From the NCBI GenBank assembly GCA_018806915.1, contig JAGKQI010000020.1, forward strand, positions 124,001-188,000: a stretch of 64,000 bases of DNA, in the 5' to 3' direction. How positions within the stretch are numbered: position 1 is the stretch's first letter; every line of letters starts with the position of its first letter. The position numbers were made by a program, and so were the translations under genes. The notes under the pieces were generated by a model. That model searched no databases, had not been told where the DNA came from, and saw only the letters and a list, made by a program, of their open reading frames with translations. Of this stretch, positions 53,506-63,563 are shown in pieces. The stretch comes from Phytophthora colocasiae. Lineage: Eukaryota; Oomycota; Peronosporomycetes; Peronosporales; Peronosporaceae.

Positions 53506-54431
53506 TTAAGGGTGTTGTTCAACTGTCAGCAGCCGGCGAGGAAGGCCCTGCTCGTACAGTGGATTCTCCACGGCGTCCTCAAGGTCGACCATATGTCTTT
53601 TGCTCGGCGGGTCATAGACGTAGCGTATCGCGCAGACTACGTCATGAAACAACGGAAGAGTCTTCTCGTTGAAGCGGAAGGTCTCCACCGTTCGCTTTCC
53701 ATTGATATTAGCAGTAACGTGTGATAAGTTCCGAAGAACGTCAGCAAGGCCTTGAGCAGAGTCTCCGCAGGGACTTGATCGCTCTCGTCTAACTCCACTC
53801 CAAACAGGAATACGATGTCGCCACGGTTGGCTAGATTTGAACTAGTCTGTTGGTGCTGGTGCAGTCGAGCGAGAATGTAAGTAGAACGCCCAACGTTCAT
53901 AATGAAATCAGAGCCTATTGGTCCACCGTGTAGAACGTAGACCCCTCCTACTCCATGACGACGTGGAGCCTCGTAGAAAATCCCTTTCACATGCGGTCTG
54001 CGATGCACCACATATTCTTGGGCTGGGTTGGTCCTATTCTCCCAGTCGTTGCGAAGTTTACTGGCGGCGCGGTACATGTGACCTTCCTGCAGAGCGTCCT
54101 CGAGATTCAAGTAGGTGTGCTGGCCCCTACCAAAGATGTGTTTGTTAGGCTTATAGGTCATCTCATCGTTGGCGCCAACGATGATATGATCGCGGAAGTG
54201 ACCTCGAAAATGCTCCCAACCACGTGGTTTGCCAACCCTCCTTTGTAAATCTGGCCACGAAACGAATGGAAGGCCCTTGTAGTAAACCCGATGAGGGAAA
54301 CCTTGGTCGAAGTTCCGGAGTCGATGGCGCGTGATCGGTATCCTGCGCACGTCCAGAGGCGCCTGGCGGGAATGCCATGCCCACTCCAGCACCGCATTCT
54401 TACGCTGCTGCGTTAACGTCGAAGTCTCCAT
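53506..54431 (-). CDS. GIY-YIG-like nuclease-fold protein, unknown role, probable frameshift
   Basis: From ATG 54431 the minus strand encodes a protein with His/Arg-rich N-terminal 150 residues. A segment GGVYVLHGGPIGSDFIMNVG, RSTYILARLHQHQ follows, resembling the GIY...YVG-x-S/T-x(n)-R-x(3)-H core of GIY-YIG endonuclease domains (GVY for GIY, NVG for YVG). The open frame ends at 53637. A neighbouring frame continues sensibly to 53506 (KRTVETFRFNEKTLPLFHDV, DLEDAVENPLYEQGLPRR), so a one-base shift or a small intron near 53740 is likely. An earlier in-frame start at 54575 is less plausible. GIY-YIG domains occur in repair enzymes, homing nucleases and Penelope-like retroelements, but no reverse transcriptase is adjacent. 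Confidence 0.5.
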
Positions 54432-54942
54432 CGCTTGGCAGATTGAAGAGTGAGGAAGGTATCGAAGCGACGAGGCGAGGAGCAAGCAGCCAGCGTCGAG
54501 GCGAAGTGCTAGCAGCCAGCGAGGAGAAGGCATGGAAGCGAGCCGATGGAAGAGTGAGGGACGTGTAGCCCTCACTAGTCCTCTCTTTGTTGATGGTCAA
54601 CAAAAGTAGGAGATTCACTTCAATTTTCTATAATAAAGTTTAACAGTTGTGATAGATGGCGCCAGTGCCCCATCTACACAGCGCACTCAATACAGCGAAA
54701 TGAGCGGCGAAACTTGGCCAACAATTAGAAGGCATGGTCACGAACATATTTGCCTCGCCTCACAGCGGAGACGCTATTGCAGCGAGCGCACTACTGCAAT
54801 ATAGCACTTATCACGGGATAAAATTGCGACAGTTAGGGGGGTGGCCCCAACTGGTCAAGTTTGAGGGAAGTACTGTAGTGTACCGGTATACCGGTAATAC
54901 TGCACTGTACCGGTAAGCGTTAAACCTTGTTCCGTCACCTTC
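54432..54942. other. intergenic region between divergent genes
   Basis: No gene is seen. It contains short repeats around 54470-54530 (AGCAGCCAGCG twice) and a small cluster of TACCGGTA near 54880-54915. The region must hold the promoters of both flanking genes. Confidence 0.4.
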
Positions 54943-57263
54943 ATGCGCTGGTACTGTGTGCATCCGAGCCTACCGCTACAAGCGGAGCTGCGCATTCGCG
55001 TAGCACCAGACTGTAACGCAGCTGAGCGCGCTCGTATTCCCCAAGGGAGAGCTATAGCAGCGTGTTCTCCTGTGCTTCAAGTTCCAACCAATGACGATGC
55101 CGAACTTAGCTCGTGGCTCCAAGTGCCGTATCAGGACCCGGAATCAGGCGAGACCGACGGGGGCTTCATTATGGCGGCACTGCCGGACGGGACGGCGCTG
55201 GTAGTGCCTTGGGAAGAGACGAACTACTTCAGTTGCTGTGAGATTGCGGGCTCGGCTGCTTTGCTGTTCGATGGTCCACACGAAGGAGCACGAAGGATTG
55301 GCTCCGTTCAAAACATTACACTTCTTTACTGTACACTGGAAGAAAGTAAAAGGCGAGCCCGAATTTTCCACCCAGAGTTAGAAAGCGTGTGGATTGACAA
55401 AAAGGACATGCGAATTGTGTGTGCAAGGCTGAAACACCAACAATGCAAGAGTACGTGAAACCAAAGGATTGGCCTGGCTTGAAGACTAATGTTGATATTG
55501 TTGCGGTATGTGCATGCACAGCTTCTCATACATTTTTCGAGTTAAACGAAGCTCTTCCGGACGAAGCACAGATTGCCATACGTGAGTTTCCGTCACAGAA
55601 AGCACAAACAGTCGGTCTTCTTAGCCGGGGAGAAACACTGGAAGTTATTGTACGAGGTGGAAATTGGCTGAAAATTGCTGGAGGAAATGTAGATAAAGCA
55701 TGGATTATGTGGCGGACGGATGCATTGGAACTACTTCAAGAAGCCTCGGATGTCCGGTCTAACGATTGCAAAGACTACAATGTTAATGTAAGTACAGAAT
55801 TGGAGGCTGTGTCAGTCGTTGCTTCCGGTGACGAGCGGCCTATCCGTCCAGCGAGAAGCGAGGTTGAAGAGGAAGCTGATACGTCCGTCGAGGTGGCGGA
55901 TGATGTGGCTACTGCTGCAGAGACGTTCGAGGAAGAAGGTGAGGTTGAGGACGCCTGTGCAGAATCGGAGGCTGTGTCGGTCGTTGCTTCCGGTGACGAG
56001 CGGCCTATCCGTCCAGCGAGAAGCGAGGTTGAGGAGGTTGTTGATGTGTTAATCAAAGTATTGGCTGCGAATGGTGCCGATTTCGAAGGACGTGGTGTGA
56101 TGGAAAATTTTACTGCCAAATATGCTGCTGCTTCAGCCATGTATGGTACCATTGGCTGTACTAGGGGGAGAACTGGGTCAGCTTCAGAAAGTGATGCTGG
56201 TGATTTTGCGGTCTTGGGAAATCTGGATGATGGATTTGAAGCTGTTGACGAGATATTTGTGGGTGTCGGTGAAGAAGACACAGAGAACGTAGTGTGCGAT
56301 TATAACGACACTTTGAGTCTGGAAAACGAACAACCAGAATTTGATCCAAGTGCCTGCGACGTCACTTTAAGTACTTTTACGCTCGCCACGCAAGTGAAGC
56401 CAAATGTTAAAGAGATCGATAACACGACGTCGACATTGGCGTCGTTTCTGCGGGAATTTGGTGTTATCGAGTACTTCGAACGGAAGAAAGCTCTTTACCC
56501 CGCGAACGACAGATTATCCCACGCAATGTTCGACGCTGATCAAGACGATACGGATCTGCTCTTTGAAGTTTTTGTGGGGGACGATCCCATTTCAGATGAG
56601 TGGTTTCACGTCGTATCTTCCAAAGGCTCTGTGCCAGCATTACGCTTTGCGTCGCGTCCAAATACGGGTGTGTTGAACCCTTCGCTAAAAACCACGTATG
56701 CATTGATCATGGGTGGTGCTACGGCTGAAGCAATATTGGAGTCAGAGCTTTTTGATGACGATGACGGAGACTACGATCTAGTGAGCTGTTTCAGATATCC
56801 CCTCCCCATTCGAAGCAGACCCTCTCCTTTGAGGTCTCCTCCGCGGCAAGACCAGTCTGCAAGCGAGGATAGTTTTCCTGAAGTATCCCAAACAATAATC
56901 GAGCCTGTTCCACCAGCGGGTGTGTCAGCAGCATCAAGTCTAGACTTTACTAAAGGAGTTGGGTCTATCGCAAAGCCCCCAAGTACTTTGATTCGACCAC
57001 GGTCATTTACTCATACTCCCGCGTTTACTTCTACGGCACCGATAAGATCTAACATTCGTCAAGCTTCACCTGCTCTATCGGATACATCCCCATTGAAACC
57101 TCCAGGATCATTGGTACAGCGGAAAAAATCAACTCTAACACCAAAGCTGCCGAAGATATCAACAAGTGCCAGCTCAATTTCCGAACCGGCTGCGCCAAGT
57201 GGGTTATCAATGCCACGAACGTCTTTTGGTTTTCGCCGTCCGTCGTCATCGCAAAGAAGCTAA
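54943..57263 (+). CDS. SH3b-like repeat protein, 749 aa, one intron (55451-55521)
   Basis: Exon 1 (54943-55450) and exon 2 (55522-57263) are joined by a 71-base intron with GTACGT donor, a CTAAT branch-like site and CAG acceptor. The join is in frame. The first 250 residues contain three SH3b-like modules (ELRIRVAPDCNAAER; AALLFDGPHEGARRIGSVQ; IAIREFPSQKAQTVGLLSRG ... VIVRGGNWLKIAGG). An acidic region with a duplicated 55-residue unit follows, then a conserved domain (about 440-620) shared almost identically with 58398-59071, and a Ser/Pro/Thr-rich tail. The role is unknown; SH3b modules usually bind peptides or cell-wall material. A basic frame after the stop (57264-57408) hints at an unpredicted last exon. 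Confidence 0.78.
55803..56035 (+). repeat. internal duplication in the SH3b-like gene
   Basis: EAVSVVASGDERPIRPARSE occurs twice 165 bases apart with only one or two base differences over about 70 bases. The stretch between the copies is acidic. The duplication is in frame. Confidence 0.85.
56183..56859 (+). repeat. near-identical tract, copy 1
   Basis: These 677 bases match 58398-59071 with one substitution (CTG/CAG near 56319) and one 3-base gap near 56840, by eye. It lies within exon 2 of the SH3b-like gene. Confidence 0.92.
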
Positions 57264-58296
57264 GACGGCATTTCAGGCATTCTACAAAGTCGCGATCTAA
57301 GATCGTATCCGTGAGGAAGAGCATCGCGGGCTTACGTAATAGCGTGGTGGGAGGATTAATGCTGGATGACTGGTATGAGAACAGTAATGCTCTCAGGGGC
57401 AAACGCTAACGGATATTCCGATTTTCAAGACTGACATTTACAGTGTCGACCTCGCCGTATTGGTGCACCGGACATTTACTATGTCTTCATTGGTTCGCCT
57501 TCCCAACGAGACCAGCATCCATGATTGCAGCGTGCTCGAATCCAAAACATCTTGAAGACATTAACGAGAGAATTCGAAGGACTTGCTTCACTCCGCGGAT
57601 TAAATCCTGGCCGATTCAAGTATATCGTTGTCTGTGACGATTCAACCATCGACAGGTCTCGTCCAAAGTAAAATCACAAGATGGTAGCGACCACAAACAT
57701 GACACCACAGACGTACAAGATGTTGCGGGTTTTTCGCCATCCGACATGAGCGCAGCGATGATATTCAGAAAGAAAGTAGCGTTCTGGTGCTACGAACTAC
57801 CGAGTGAACTTTTTTTTTGTTGAGGAGTCTTTAAGAGCGATTCTTGGTCGGTGGCACATTCATGCATCGAGGTCGAATAGACGGCAAGTTTGTCGACGAT
57901 CGACAGCAGCATCGCCAAGAAGACTGTCGCGTAATCATAGTCTGCTGGAATGGCAACACGGTGACGGGAAGACATGGCAATACTTAAATCGGGTGTCCAG
58001 AAGTAGATGGTGATCGCTGCTCCGGGACGGAAGGAATCAGCAGGGTGTGAATGCCGACTTCGTTGAGTGTGGTGTGATACTCACGATGCGAATCAGCACC
58101 TTGCTGGGCATTTGGTCAGGCTGGTTCCAATCTGACAAAAAAACTGAAGCCGAACACCACACAGACATTGGTTGAAATTGCGTTCAAGTCAACACGTAAA
58201 GGGGGTCTAGTGCGACGCTGCTGTTTTGACTGTCCGCACTCCGAGCCGAGGTGACATCACGTGCGTGTCGTCAAGAACTGCTATTGTTGAGGCGTT
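57264..58296. other. decayed sequence between the paralogues
   Basis: Short frames suggest gene remnants: a basic frame at 57264-57408, pieces at 57440-57650 (IYYVFIGSPSQRDQ; FKYIVVCDDSTI) and a minus-strand fragment at 57800-57975 (IPADYDYATVFLAMLLSIVD). None forms an intact gene, and I cannot name them. Confidence 0.35.
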
Positions 58297-59085
58297 ATGG
58301 CCACTTCTGGTGCTGACTTTGACACTCCTGGCATAGCAGAAGAATTTACACCTGGACTTGAAATTGATGGCGCAGTAGGGGGGAATATTGAATCAGGTTC
58401 AGAAAGTGATGCTGGTGATTTTGCGGTCTTGGGAAATCTGGATGATGGATTTGAAGCTGTTGACGAGATATTTGTGGGTGTCGGTGAAGAAGACACAGAG
58501 AACGTAGTGTGCGATTATAACGACACTTTGAGTCAGGAAAACGAACAACCAGAATTTGATCCAAGTGCCTGCGACGTCACTTTAAGTACTTTTACGCTCG
58601 CCACGCAAGTGAAGCCAAATGTTAAAGAGATCGATAACACGACGTCGACATTGGCGTCGTTTCTGCGGGAATTTGGTGTTATCGAGTACTTCGAACGGAA
58701 GAAAGCTCTTTACCCCGCGAACGACAGATTATCCCACGCAATGTTCGACGCTGATCAAGACGATACGGATCTGCTCTTTGAAGTTTTTGTGGGGGACGAT
58801 CCCATTTCAGATGAGTGGTTTCACGTCGTATCTTCCAAAGGCTCTGTGCCAGCATTACGCTTTGCGTCGCGTCCAAATACGGGTGTGTTGAACCCTTCGC
58901 TAAAAACCACGTATGCATTGATCATGGGTGGTGCTACGGCTGAAGCAATATTGGAGTCAGAGCTTTTTGATGACGATGACGGAGACTACGATCTAGTGAG
59001 CTGTTTCAGATATCCCCTCCCCATTCGAAGCAGACCCTCTCCTTTGAGGTCTCCGCGGCAAGACCAGTCTGTAAGTGAATCTTGA
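58297..59085 (+). CDS. short paralogue of the SH3b-like gene (conserved domain only, 262 aa)
   Basis: From ATG 58297 the frame begins with TSGADFDTPGIAEEFTPG, a diverged counterpart of NGADFEGRGVMENFTAK in the longer gene. It then enters the tract nearly identical to it (residues about 35-258) and stops soon after (QSVSES). Beyond the stop the DNA still resembles the longer gene's tail weakly (TAGCGAGTGTGTCAACAGTG against CAGCGGGTGTGTCAGCAGCA). No SH3b modules precede it. It may be an expressed short form or a truncated duplicate. Confidence 0.55.
   Translation: MATSGADFDTPGIAEEFTPGLEIDGAVGGNIESGSESDAGDFAVLGNLDDGFEAVDEIFVGVGEEDTENVVCDYNDTLSQENEQPEFDPSACDVTLSTFTLATQVKPNVKEIDNTTSTLASFLREFGVIEYFERKKALYPANDRLSHAMFDADQDDTDLLFEVFVGDDPISDEWFHVVSSKGSVPALRFASRPNTGVLNPSLKTTYALIMGGATAEAILESELFDDDDGDYDLVSCFRYPLPIRSRPSPLRSPRQDQSVSES
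58398..59071 (+). repeat. near-identical tract, copy 2
   Basis: This is the partner of 56183-56859 in the same orientation, 2.2 kb downstream. Sequence on both sides is clearly more diverged, which suggests gene conversion rather than a simple recent duplication. Confidence 0.9.
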
Positions 59086-59425
59086 ATCAACTCTACTCGC
59101 GGTCCCGGTAGCGAGTGTGTCAACAGTGTCAAGAAAACGTGTAGATCAGCGCAGCTTTATCGGAGGGCCGTATCCATCGCGGAACCTACGACTCCGCCGC
59201 AGTCGTTGACCCAAACTCGTGCACCTACAAGTTGCATTCCCAACCTGTTGAATCGAACGGTTTACGAACATCTTTCGTAAGATGGTACATAACCAACTAA
59301 AACCACAGCAAATTTCAAGCGCAAAGCTAAAGACTACACAACATTTCACCTCAGAATCTGATCTGAGTCAGATCTATTCATCAGCATTACATCTTCCATA
59401 ATGCCCAATTTCATGTTTGTCGGCC
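59086..59425. other. intergenic, 3' flanks of the paralogue and SPT4
   Basis: No gene is seen. The first 130 bases are a decayed continuation of the paralogue tail. The rest holds the 3' region of SPT4 on the minus strand. Confidence 0.45.
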
Positions 59426-59943
59426 TTAAGTCTGGACGCGATACGGGATGTTCCTGTCCTCGAGGAAGCGCTTGATGGAATCAGGTAACTCTCCCGACAC
59501 AGACACCGCATATACGCCCGGAATCAATCGCACTAAAATAACACTTTACGTTAGTTAAAACACAAACCATTAAGCACCCCATTTTCACCGAACCAATGCG
59601 CTGCCACTTAGCCACCCAGCTCTCCTTGGGCTGCATCATTGCAATCATGCTGGCACAAATAGCGTGTAAGTTATCAAAAACGAAAAATAAATAATAGGAT
59701 ACTCAAGATCAATATAGCAGCGCACCCTTCAAAGTAGGCGGACGTGCACTCTGCCACTCGTTGGCGGTTGTCGGCCATCTGCAGGAAGGCGCAGTTCTCA
59801 CAGCCTGTATCGTAGAACTGCGTGAAGGTCTTGATTAGTGAGCACGTCATACAGGCACGCAGCTCGCGGAAGGTGTTGGGGATATCAGCGTGTTGGAAGC
59901 TCTCGTCCAGCTCCTCGTCGTCCGCGTCACGCATCCTGCTCAT
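59426..59943 (-). CDS. SPT4: transcription elongation factor SPT4 (DSIF small subunit), three exons
   Basis: Exons on the minus strand are 59726-59943, 59594-59649 and 59426-59532, giving 126 residues. The introns (76 and 61 bases) have GT/AG ends and both joins keep frame. The zinc finger is complete (RACMTCSLIKTF ... TGCENCAFLQM, four Cys), followed by the SPT4 signatures YFEG/MIAMMQPKESWVAKWQR and the C-terminal PGVYAVSVSGELPDSIKRFL. With SPT5, SPT4 forms DSIF, which controls RNA polymerase II pausing and elongation in the nucleus. Length matches the family (about 117 residues in human) with a short acidic N-terminal extension. ATG 59943 is chosen; a further in-frame ATG at 59997 is upstream. 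It is divergent from the SET gene. Confidence 0.93.
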
Positions 59944-60070
59944 AGTTGTCGATTGCTTTTTACTGAGTGCAATTACCTTCTTTTTTTCACCAATCAAAGT
60001 GTACTATAAAATTTGTGTGCGCCACATTTTGTCTATTGTCAGCGCACATTTTGTTTGGCGCGGAGGATAG
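59944..60070. promoter_or_regulatory. shared promoter of SPT4 and the SET-domain gene
   Basis: Only 127 bases separate the two divergent start codons. CACATTTTGT occurs twice (60023-60032 and 60045-60054), 22 bases apart, just before the SET ATG. A TATAAA is present at 60005. The repeated motif may be a start-site element, since oomycete core promoters often carry CA-plus-T-run initiators; this is inference. Confidence 0.55.
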
Positions 60071-63000
60071 ATGGAGGGATCACGTCCTCGAGCAAGTGGC
60101 GCAGACCTGCTCCAGCAACAGCAAATGCAGGAAATGACAGGACAACAGTCCAGTGCGACTGCCGAGATGGTGGATAGTGAAGAACTCGTGGCTCCTGTGC
60201 CTTCTGACGTTTTGTCGACTTTCAATGAGTCATACAAGCCTTCTGTGGTCGAGAAAAACGATGCATCGAGTGGGGCAGCTTCGACTGGTCCGGAAGACAA
60301 AACTGCTTCGGCCTCAGTTGCTAATGTGGTTGTAAATGGAGGGGCTGAAGAGGCGGAAACCGTATCTACCAACACCAAGCGCGCTTTTGAGGAGGTCAAT
60401 GGAGATACCACAGCACTGGATCCTCACCCACCCAAGCGTGTTGCTATCGGGAATGAAAGAAGCTCAAGCTTCGCCAGTCAAACAACGGACGAGACCGTGG
60501 GCGACAGCTCGGATGGCGTTGAGATGAGTGAGTGTATGGTTGACGAAGAAGATGCTGTTCGTGACGATGGGGCCCACAGCACTGAGGAAAGCAAACGTGC
60601 TCATGAGGATTTTTGTAGCAAGTTGAAAGAAAAACAACAGGTGGACGTGTATGACGTGGGTACCCAAGAATGGCTTGCCGCCAAGATTGTACGTTTGGAC
60701 GACGACGGATGTATTAAAGTTCACTACATGGGCTGGAACTCAAAGTGTGATGAAAAGATTGGTAAGGGTAACAGCTACCGCATTCAACCCCGTGCCACAA
60801 AAGCCACCCTAGCGTGGGCAAAACACCAAGCCAAGCTTGATAAACGTGGGGTTGAGAAGAGATCCGAAGCTACTCCACGTGTCAATGGTAACCTTGAACG
60901 TTTTGAGGCGGAGGATGTCGAACTTGTACCTACTTTTGTTCAAACTGGTTCTACCCGGTCGGGACGGGCACTTACACGACGTGTTGAGAACGGAGCTCTT
61001 AAGCCAAAGGCTGCGCCTAAGAAGAAAACAGACGCAGTGGCTATCGAGTCCAAGTTCCCCGAAGAAGATTTGTGTGGAGTTTGCGGCGAGATAGAAGATG
61101 ACGACCTTACGGATATGATTTTGTGCGACGGCGGCTGTCTGAAATCGTATCACTTCTCATGTTTGGGCATCGATTCGGCACCTGAGGGAGAGAAGTGGTT
61201 ATGCGAGCAATGTCGTACGAATGAACAGTTATGTTTTGCATGCAGGCGCAATGGGACGATAAACGAGAAAGGTGGTGTGTTCCGCTGCAGCGTCGCGTCC
61301 TGCGGAAAATTTTTCCACCAAGCCTGTGTTGATGATAACAAAATGTCACGCCGAGCTGGAGGTAAAGCTAAGCCTGGCTCTTCGACGGTAGAGGAATTGC
61401 TCGAGTCGGAAGCCTCTTTCCGCTGTCCTCGCCACATTTGTTTCGTGTGTGAGGGAAAGAAGAAAAGCTCGGACCTCATGTGCTGTCTAAAATGTCCGGA
61501 AGCTTATCATCCTCAGTGTGTACCCCCGAGTGCTCGCTACAACACAGTTGGTCTGCTCTGCTGGAGGCACCCTGAAGAGGAGTTGCCAAAGATCCCATCA
61601 TTTTACCTTTCTGACCGAAGCATCGATACCATCACGGTTGATTCCAGCCTGCACCTCCCTTGGATGTTTTTGCCCAAATGTGACCCAGATGCTAAAAACC
61701 CGAGTGATTGTCACCACTTTCGCCTATGGAAGAGTATTATTGAGGATGTCCGTCTGCAGCCGCCAACGTACCGCAAACTGGGTCGTAGCATTTACACATT
61801 CAAGCAGCCCAAGGTATCATTGGAGGATGCTCCTATGTGTGAATGCACGAAACAATGCGGAGAGGATTGCATCAACAGACTCAGTTTTACTGAGTGCTTC
61901 GGGCCAGCGCCAACTCCGGGAATGAAATTCAACAAGCACACTAGAGAATCAAACTGCATGCTTGGCGAGAATTGCGGAAATCGCGCTCTTCACCAAAAGG
62001 TGTATCCGCGCTTTCAGAAGTTTCACACAGTGGAAAAAGGTTGGGCTCTTCGCATTTTGGAGCCTGTTAAAGCGGGACAGTTGGTGATTGAATATGTTGG
62101 TGAGGTGATTAATGAGGAAGAAAAGGAACGCAGACTTCTTGACCACGCCAAGAACAGCCCCGACGACAAAAATATGTACATTATGGAGCTGGGCAAGGGC
62201 GAGTACATCGACGCACGGTTTAAAGGAAGTGTCTCCAGGTTCATTAACCACTCATGTGACCCCAATTGCCACTTGCTGAAGTGGCGGGTAAAAGGTGTAA
62301 ACCGGATTGCTATTACGGCTTTGAAAGACATCGAGCCAGGAGAAGAGCTTTCATACGACTACCAGTTTCACACGAAGCAGGCGATGGAGTGGAAGTGTCA
62401 CTGCAAGTCGAGAAAATGCCGTGGAACCATGGCACCAGAGAAGATTAACCAAGCGCACGAATCACCAGTCAAAAAGTTGACGAAGAAAGAACAGGTGAAG
62501 CAACGCAAACGTGCTCTTATGCATGAAAAAATGCAGCACGATAAGGAGACCAAGAGCACTGCTAGGCGGCTTTCCCTGACTGCACACGTCAGTGTAGGTG
62601 ACCGAAACACCGTTGATAAAATGGTTGTTCGCACAGGTCCAGCGACGCGCGAGTTACAATGGGCGAAGTATTACCATCTTTTCAACGTACGCGATGCTAA
62701 GCACGGTTTCAACTTCAAGCTCCGCAAGGAGCTGCGTGATGTGAGAATTGGGATTCAAGAGCAAGAACAAGGTAGCGTGTCTGGATCCACTACCGCTGCG
62801 TCAAGCCGGTCTGTAAGCCCAAATCGTGTATTGGAGAAGCAGAACGAGCCTGTTGGCAATGGAGGTCATGGGATTTTGACGAATAATGTGGGTATGACGA
62901 AAGGAAATGAAGATTCGGTGACCACTGAGCAATCAAAGCGCACGAGAGAATTAGTTGAAAATGCCGTAGTGGCCACGGAGCATGCAGTGCTCCTGGAAGA

Positions 63001-63271
63001 ATCCTCTGAGGGGTTTACGGAGCTATCAAATACGAAGCTTAAAGAAGCCTCATTAACTACCGAGCAACCCGAACCGAAGAAAGAATCAATTGAAAATGCT
63101 CAAGTGGGCATGGCACAATCAGTGCTCCTGAAAAACTCTGCTGGCGAAGCGTCCGTGGCGACGGAGCAATCTGTGTCGAAGGATAAAGCAGCCACGCCGA
63201 TAACCAAGCAATCAGTGGCGAAGGGGGAATCAATCAAGAATGCCGCAGTCACCATGGGGAACATCCACTAA
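60071..63271 (+). CDS. PHD-SET histone lysine methyltransferase (NSD/ASH1-type, probable H3K36)
   Basis: The 1066-residue intronless frame has an acidic Ser-rich start and a Tudor/chromo-barrel-like module (about 188-235; WLAAKIVRLDDDGCIKVHYM). PHD-type zinc fingers span about 330-500 (CGVCGEIEDDDLTDMILCDG; CFACRRNG; CFVCEGKKKSSDLMCC). A Cys-rich AWS segment follows (about 587-640; CECTKQCGEDCINRLSFTEC), then SET (about 646-765; GQLVIEYVGEVINEEE, FINHSCDPNC, GEELSYDYQF) and post-SET (CHCKSRKCRG). AWS-SET-postSET with N-terminal PHDs is the layout of NSD and ASH1 enzymes that methylate H3K36 in the nucleus; the exact substrate is inferred. The C-terminus is a degenerate repeat of short units with ATEQ/ENA/LLEE motifs. 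Confidence 0.92.
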   Translation: MEGSRPRASGADLLQQQQMQEMTGQQSSATAEMVDSEELVAPVPSDVLSTFNESYKPSVVEKNDASSGAASTGPEDKTASASVANVVVNGGAEEAETVSTNTKRAFEEVNGDTTALDPHPPKRVAIGNERSSSFASQTTDETVGDSSDGVEMSECMVDEEDAVRDDGAHSTEESKRAHEDFCSKLKEKQQVDVYDVGTQEWLAAKIVRLDDDGCIKVHYMGWNSKCDEKIGKGNSYRIQPRATKATLAWAKHQAKLDKRGVEKRSEATPRVNGNLERFEAEDVELVPTFVQTGSTRSGRALTRRVENGALKPKAAPKKKTDAVAIESKFPEEDLCGVCGEIEDDDLTDMILCDGGCLKSYHFSCLGIDSAPEGEKWLCEQCRTNEQLCFACRRNGTINEKGGVFRCSVASCGKFFHQACVDDNKMSRRAGGKAKPGSSTVEELLESEASFRCPRHICFVCEGKKKSSDLMCCLKCPEAYHPQCVPPSARYNTVGLLCWRHPEEELPKIPSFYLSDRSIDTITVDSSLHLPWMFLPKCDPDAKNPSDCHHFRLWKSIIEDVRLQPPTYRKLGRSIYTFKQPKVSLEDAPMCECTKQCGEDCINRLSFTECFGPAPTPGMKFNKHTRESNCMLGENCGNRALHQKVYPRFQKFHTVEKGWALRILEPVKAGQLVIEYVGEVINEEEKERRLLDHAKNSPDDKNMYIMELGKGEYIDARFKGSVSRFINHSCDPNCHLLKWRVKGVNRIAITALKDIEPGEELSYDYQFHTKQAMEWKCHCKSRKCRGTMAPEKINQAHESPVKKLTKKEQVKQRKRALMHEKMQHDKETKSTARRLSLTAHVSVGDRNTVDKMVVRTGPATRELQWAKYYHLFNVRDAKHGFNFKLRKELRDVRIGIQEQEQGSVSGSTTAASSRSVSPNRVLEKQNEPVGNGGHGILTNNVGMTKGNEDSVTTEQSKRTRELVENAVVATEHAVLLEESSEGFTELSNTKLKEASLTTEQPEPKKESIENAQVGMAQSVLLKNSAGEASVATEQSVSKDKAATPITKQSVAKGESIKNAAVTMGNIH

Positions 63272-63563
63272 GGAGGTATCCGTGTCAAGTAGTCAGACAA
63301 CGGAGCTAAAGGACGCCTCGGCGACTACTGGGTAACCGGTGCTCAAGGAAGCATTAGCGACTTACGCTTACCACACAACGGCTACAGATATGAGAGAGGA
63401 AGGCACCATGCTAGCTTTTCACTTTGGTCTTCTTCCGCCATCTGTGATCAAGCATTGACGGTATCAAATACATTTATCATTGATTAAGGACGAAGCAAAC
63501 TTGTCATAGTTGTTTGATCATTGAACTTTCCAAAGAGACTCTTTGTAATTCCCGGTGATGCTA
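63272..63563. other. 3' intergenic region
   Basis: The first 80 bases continue the repetitive SET C-terminal coding pattern in another frame (SSSQTTELKDASATTG), suggesting that a small shift shortened the protein. The rest is non-coding and holds the convergent 3' ends. Confidence 0.5.
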
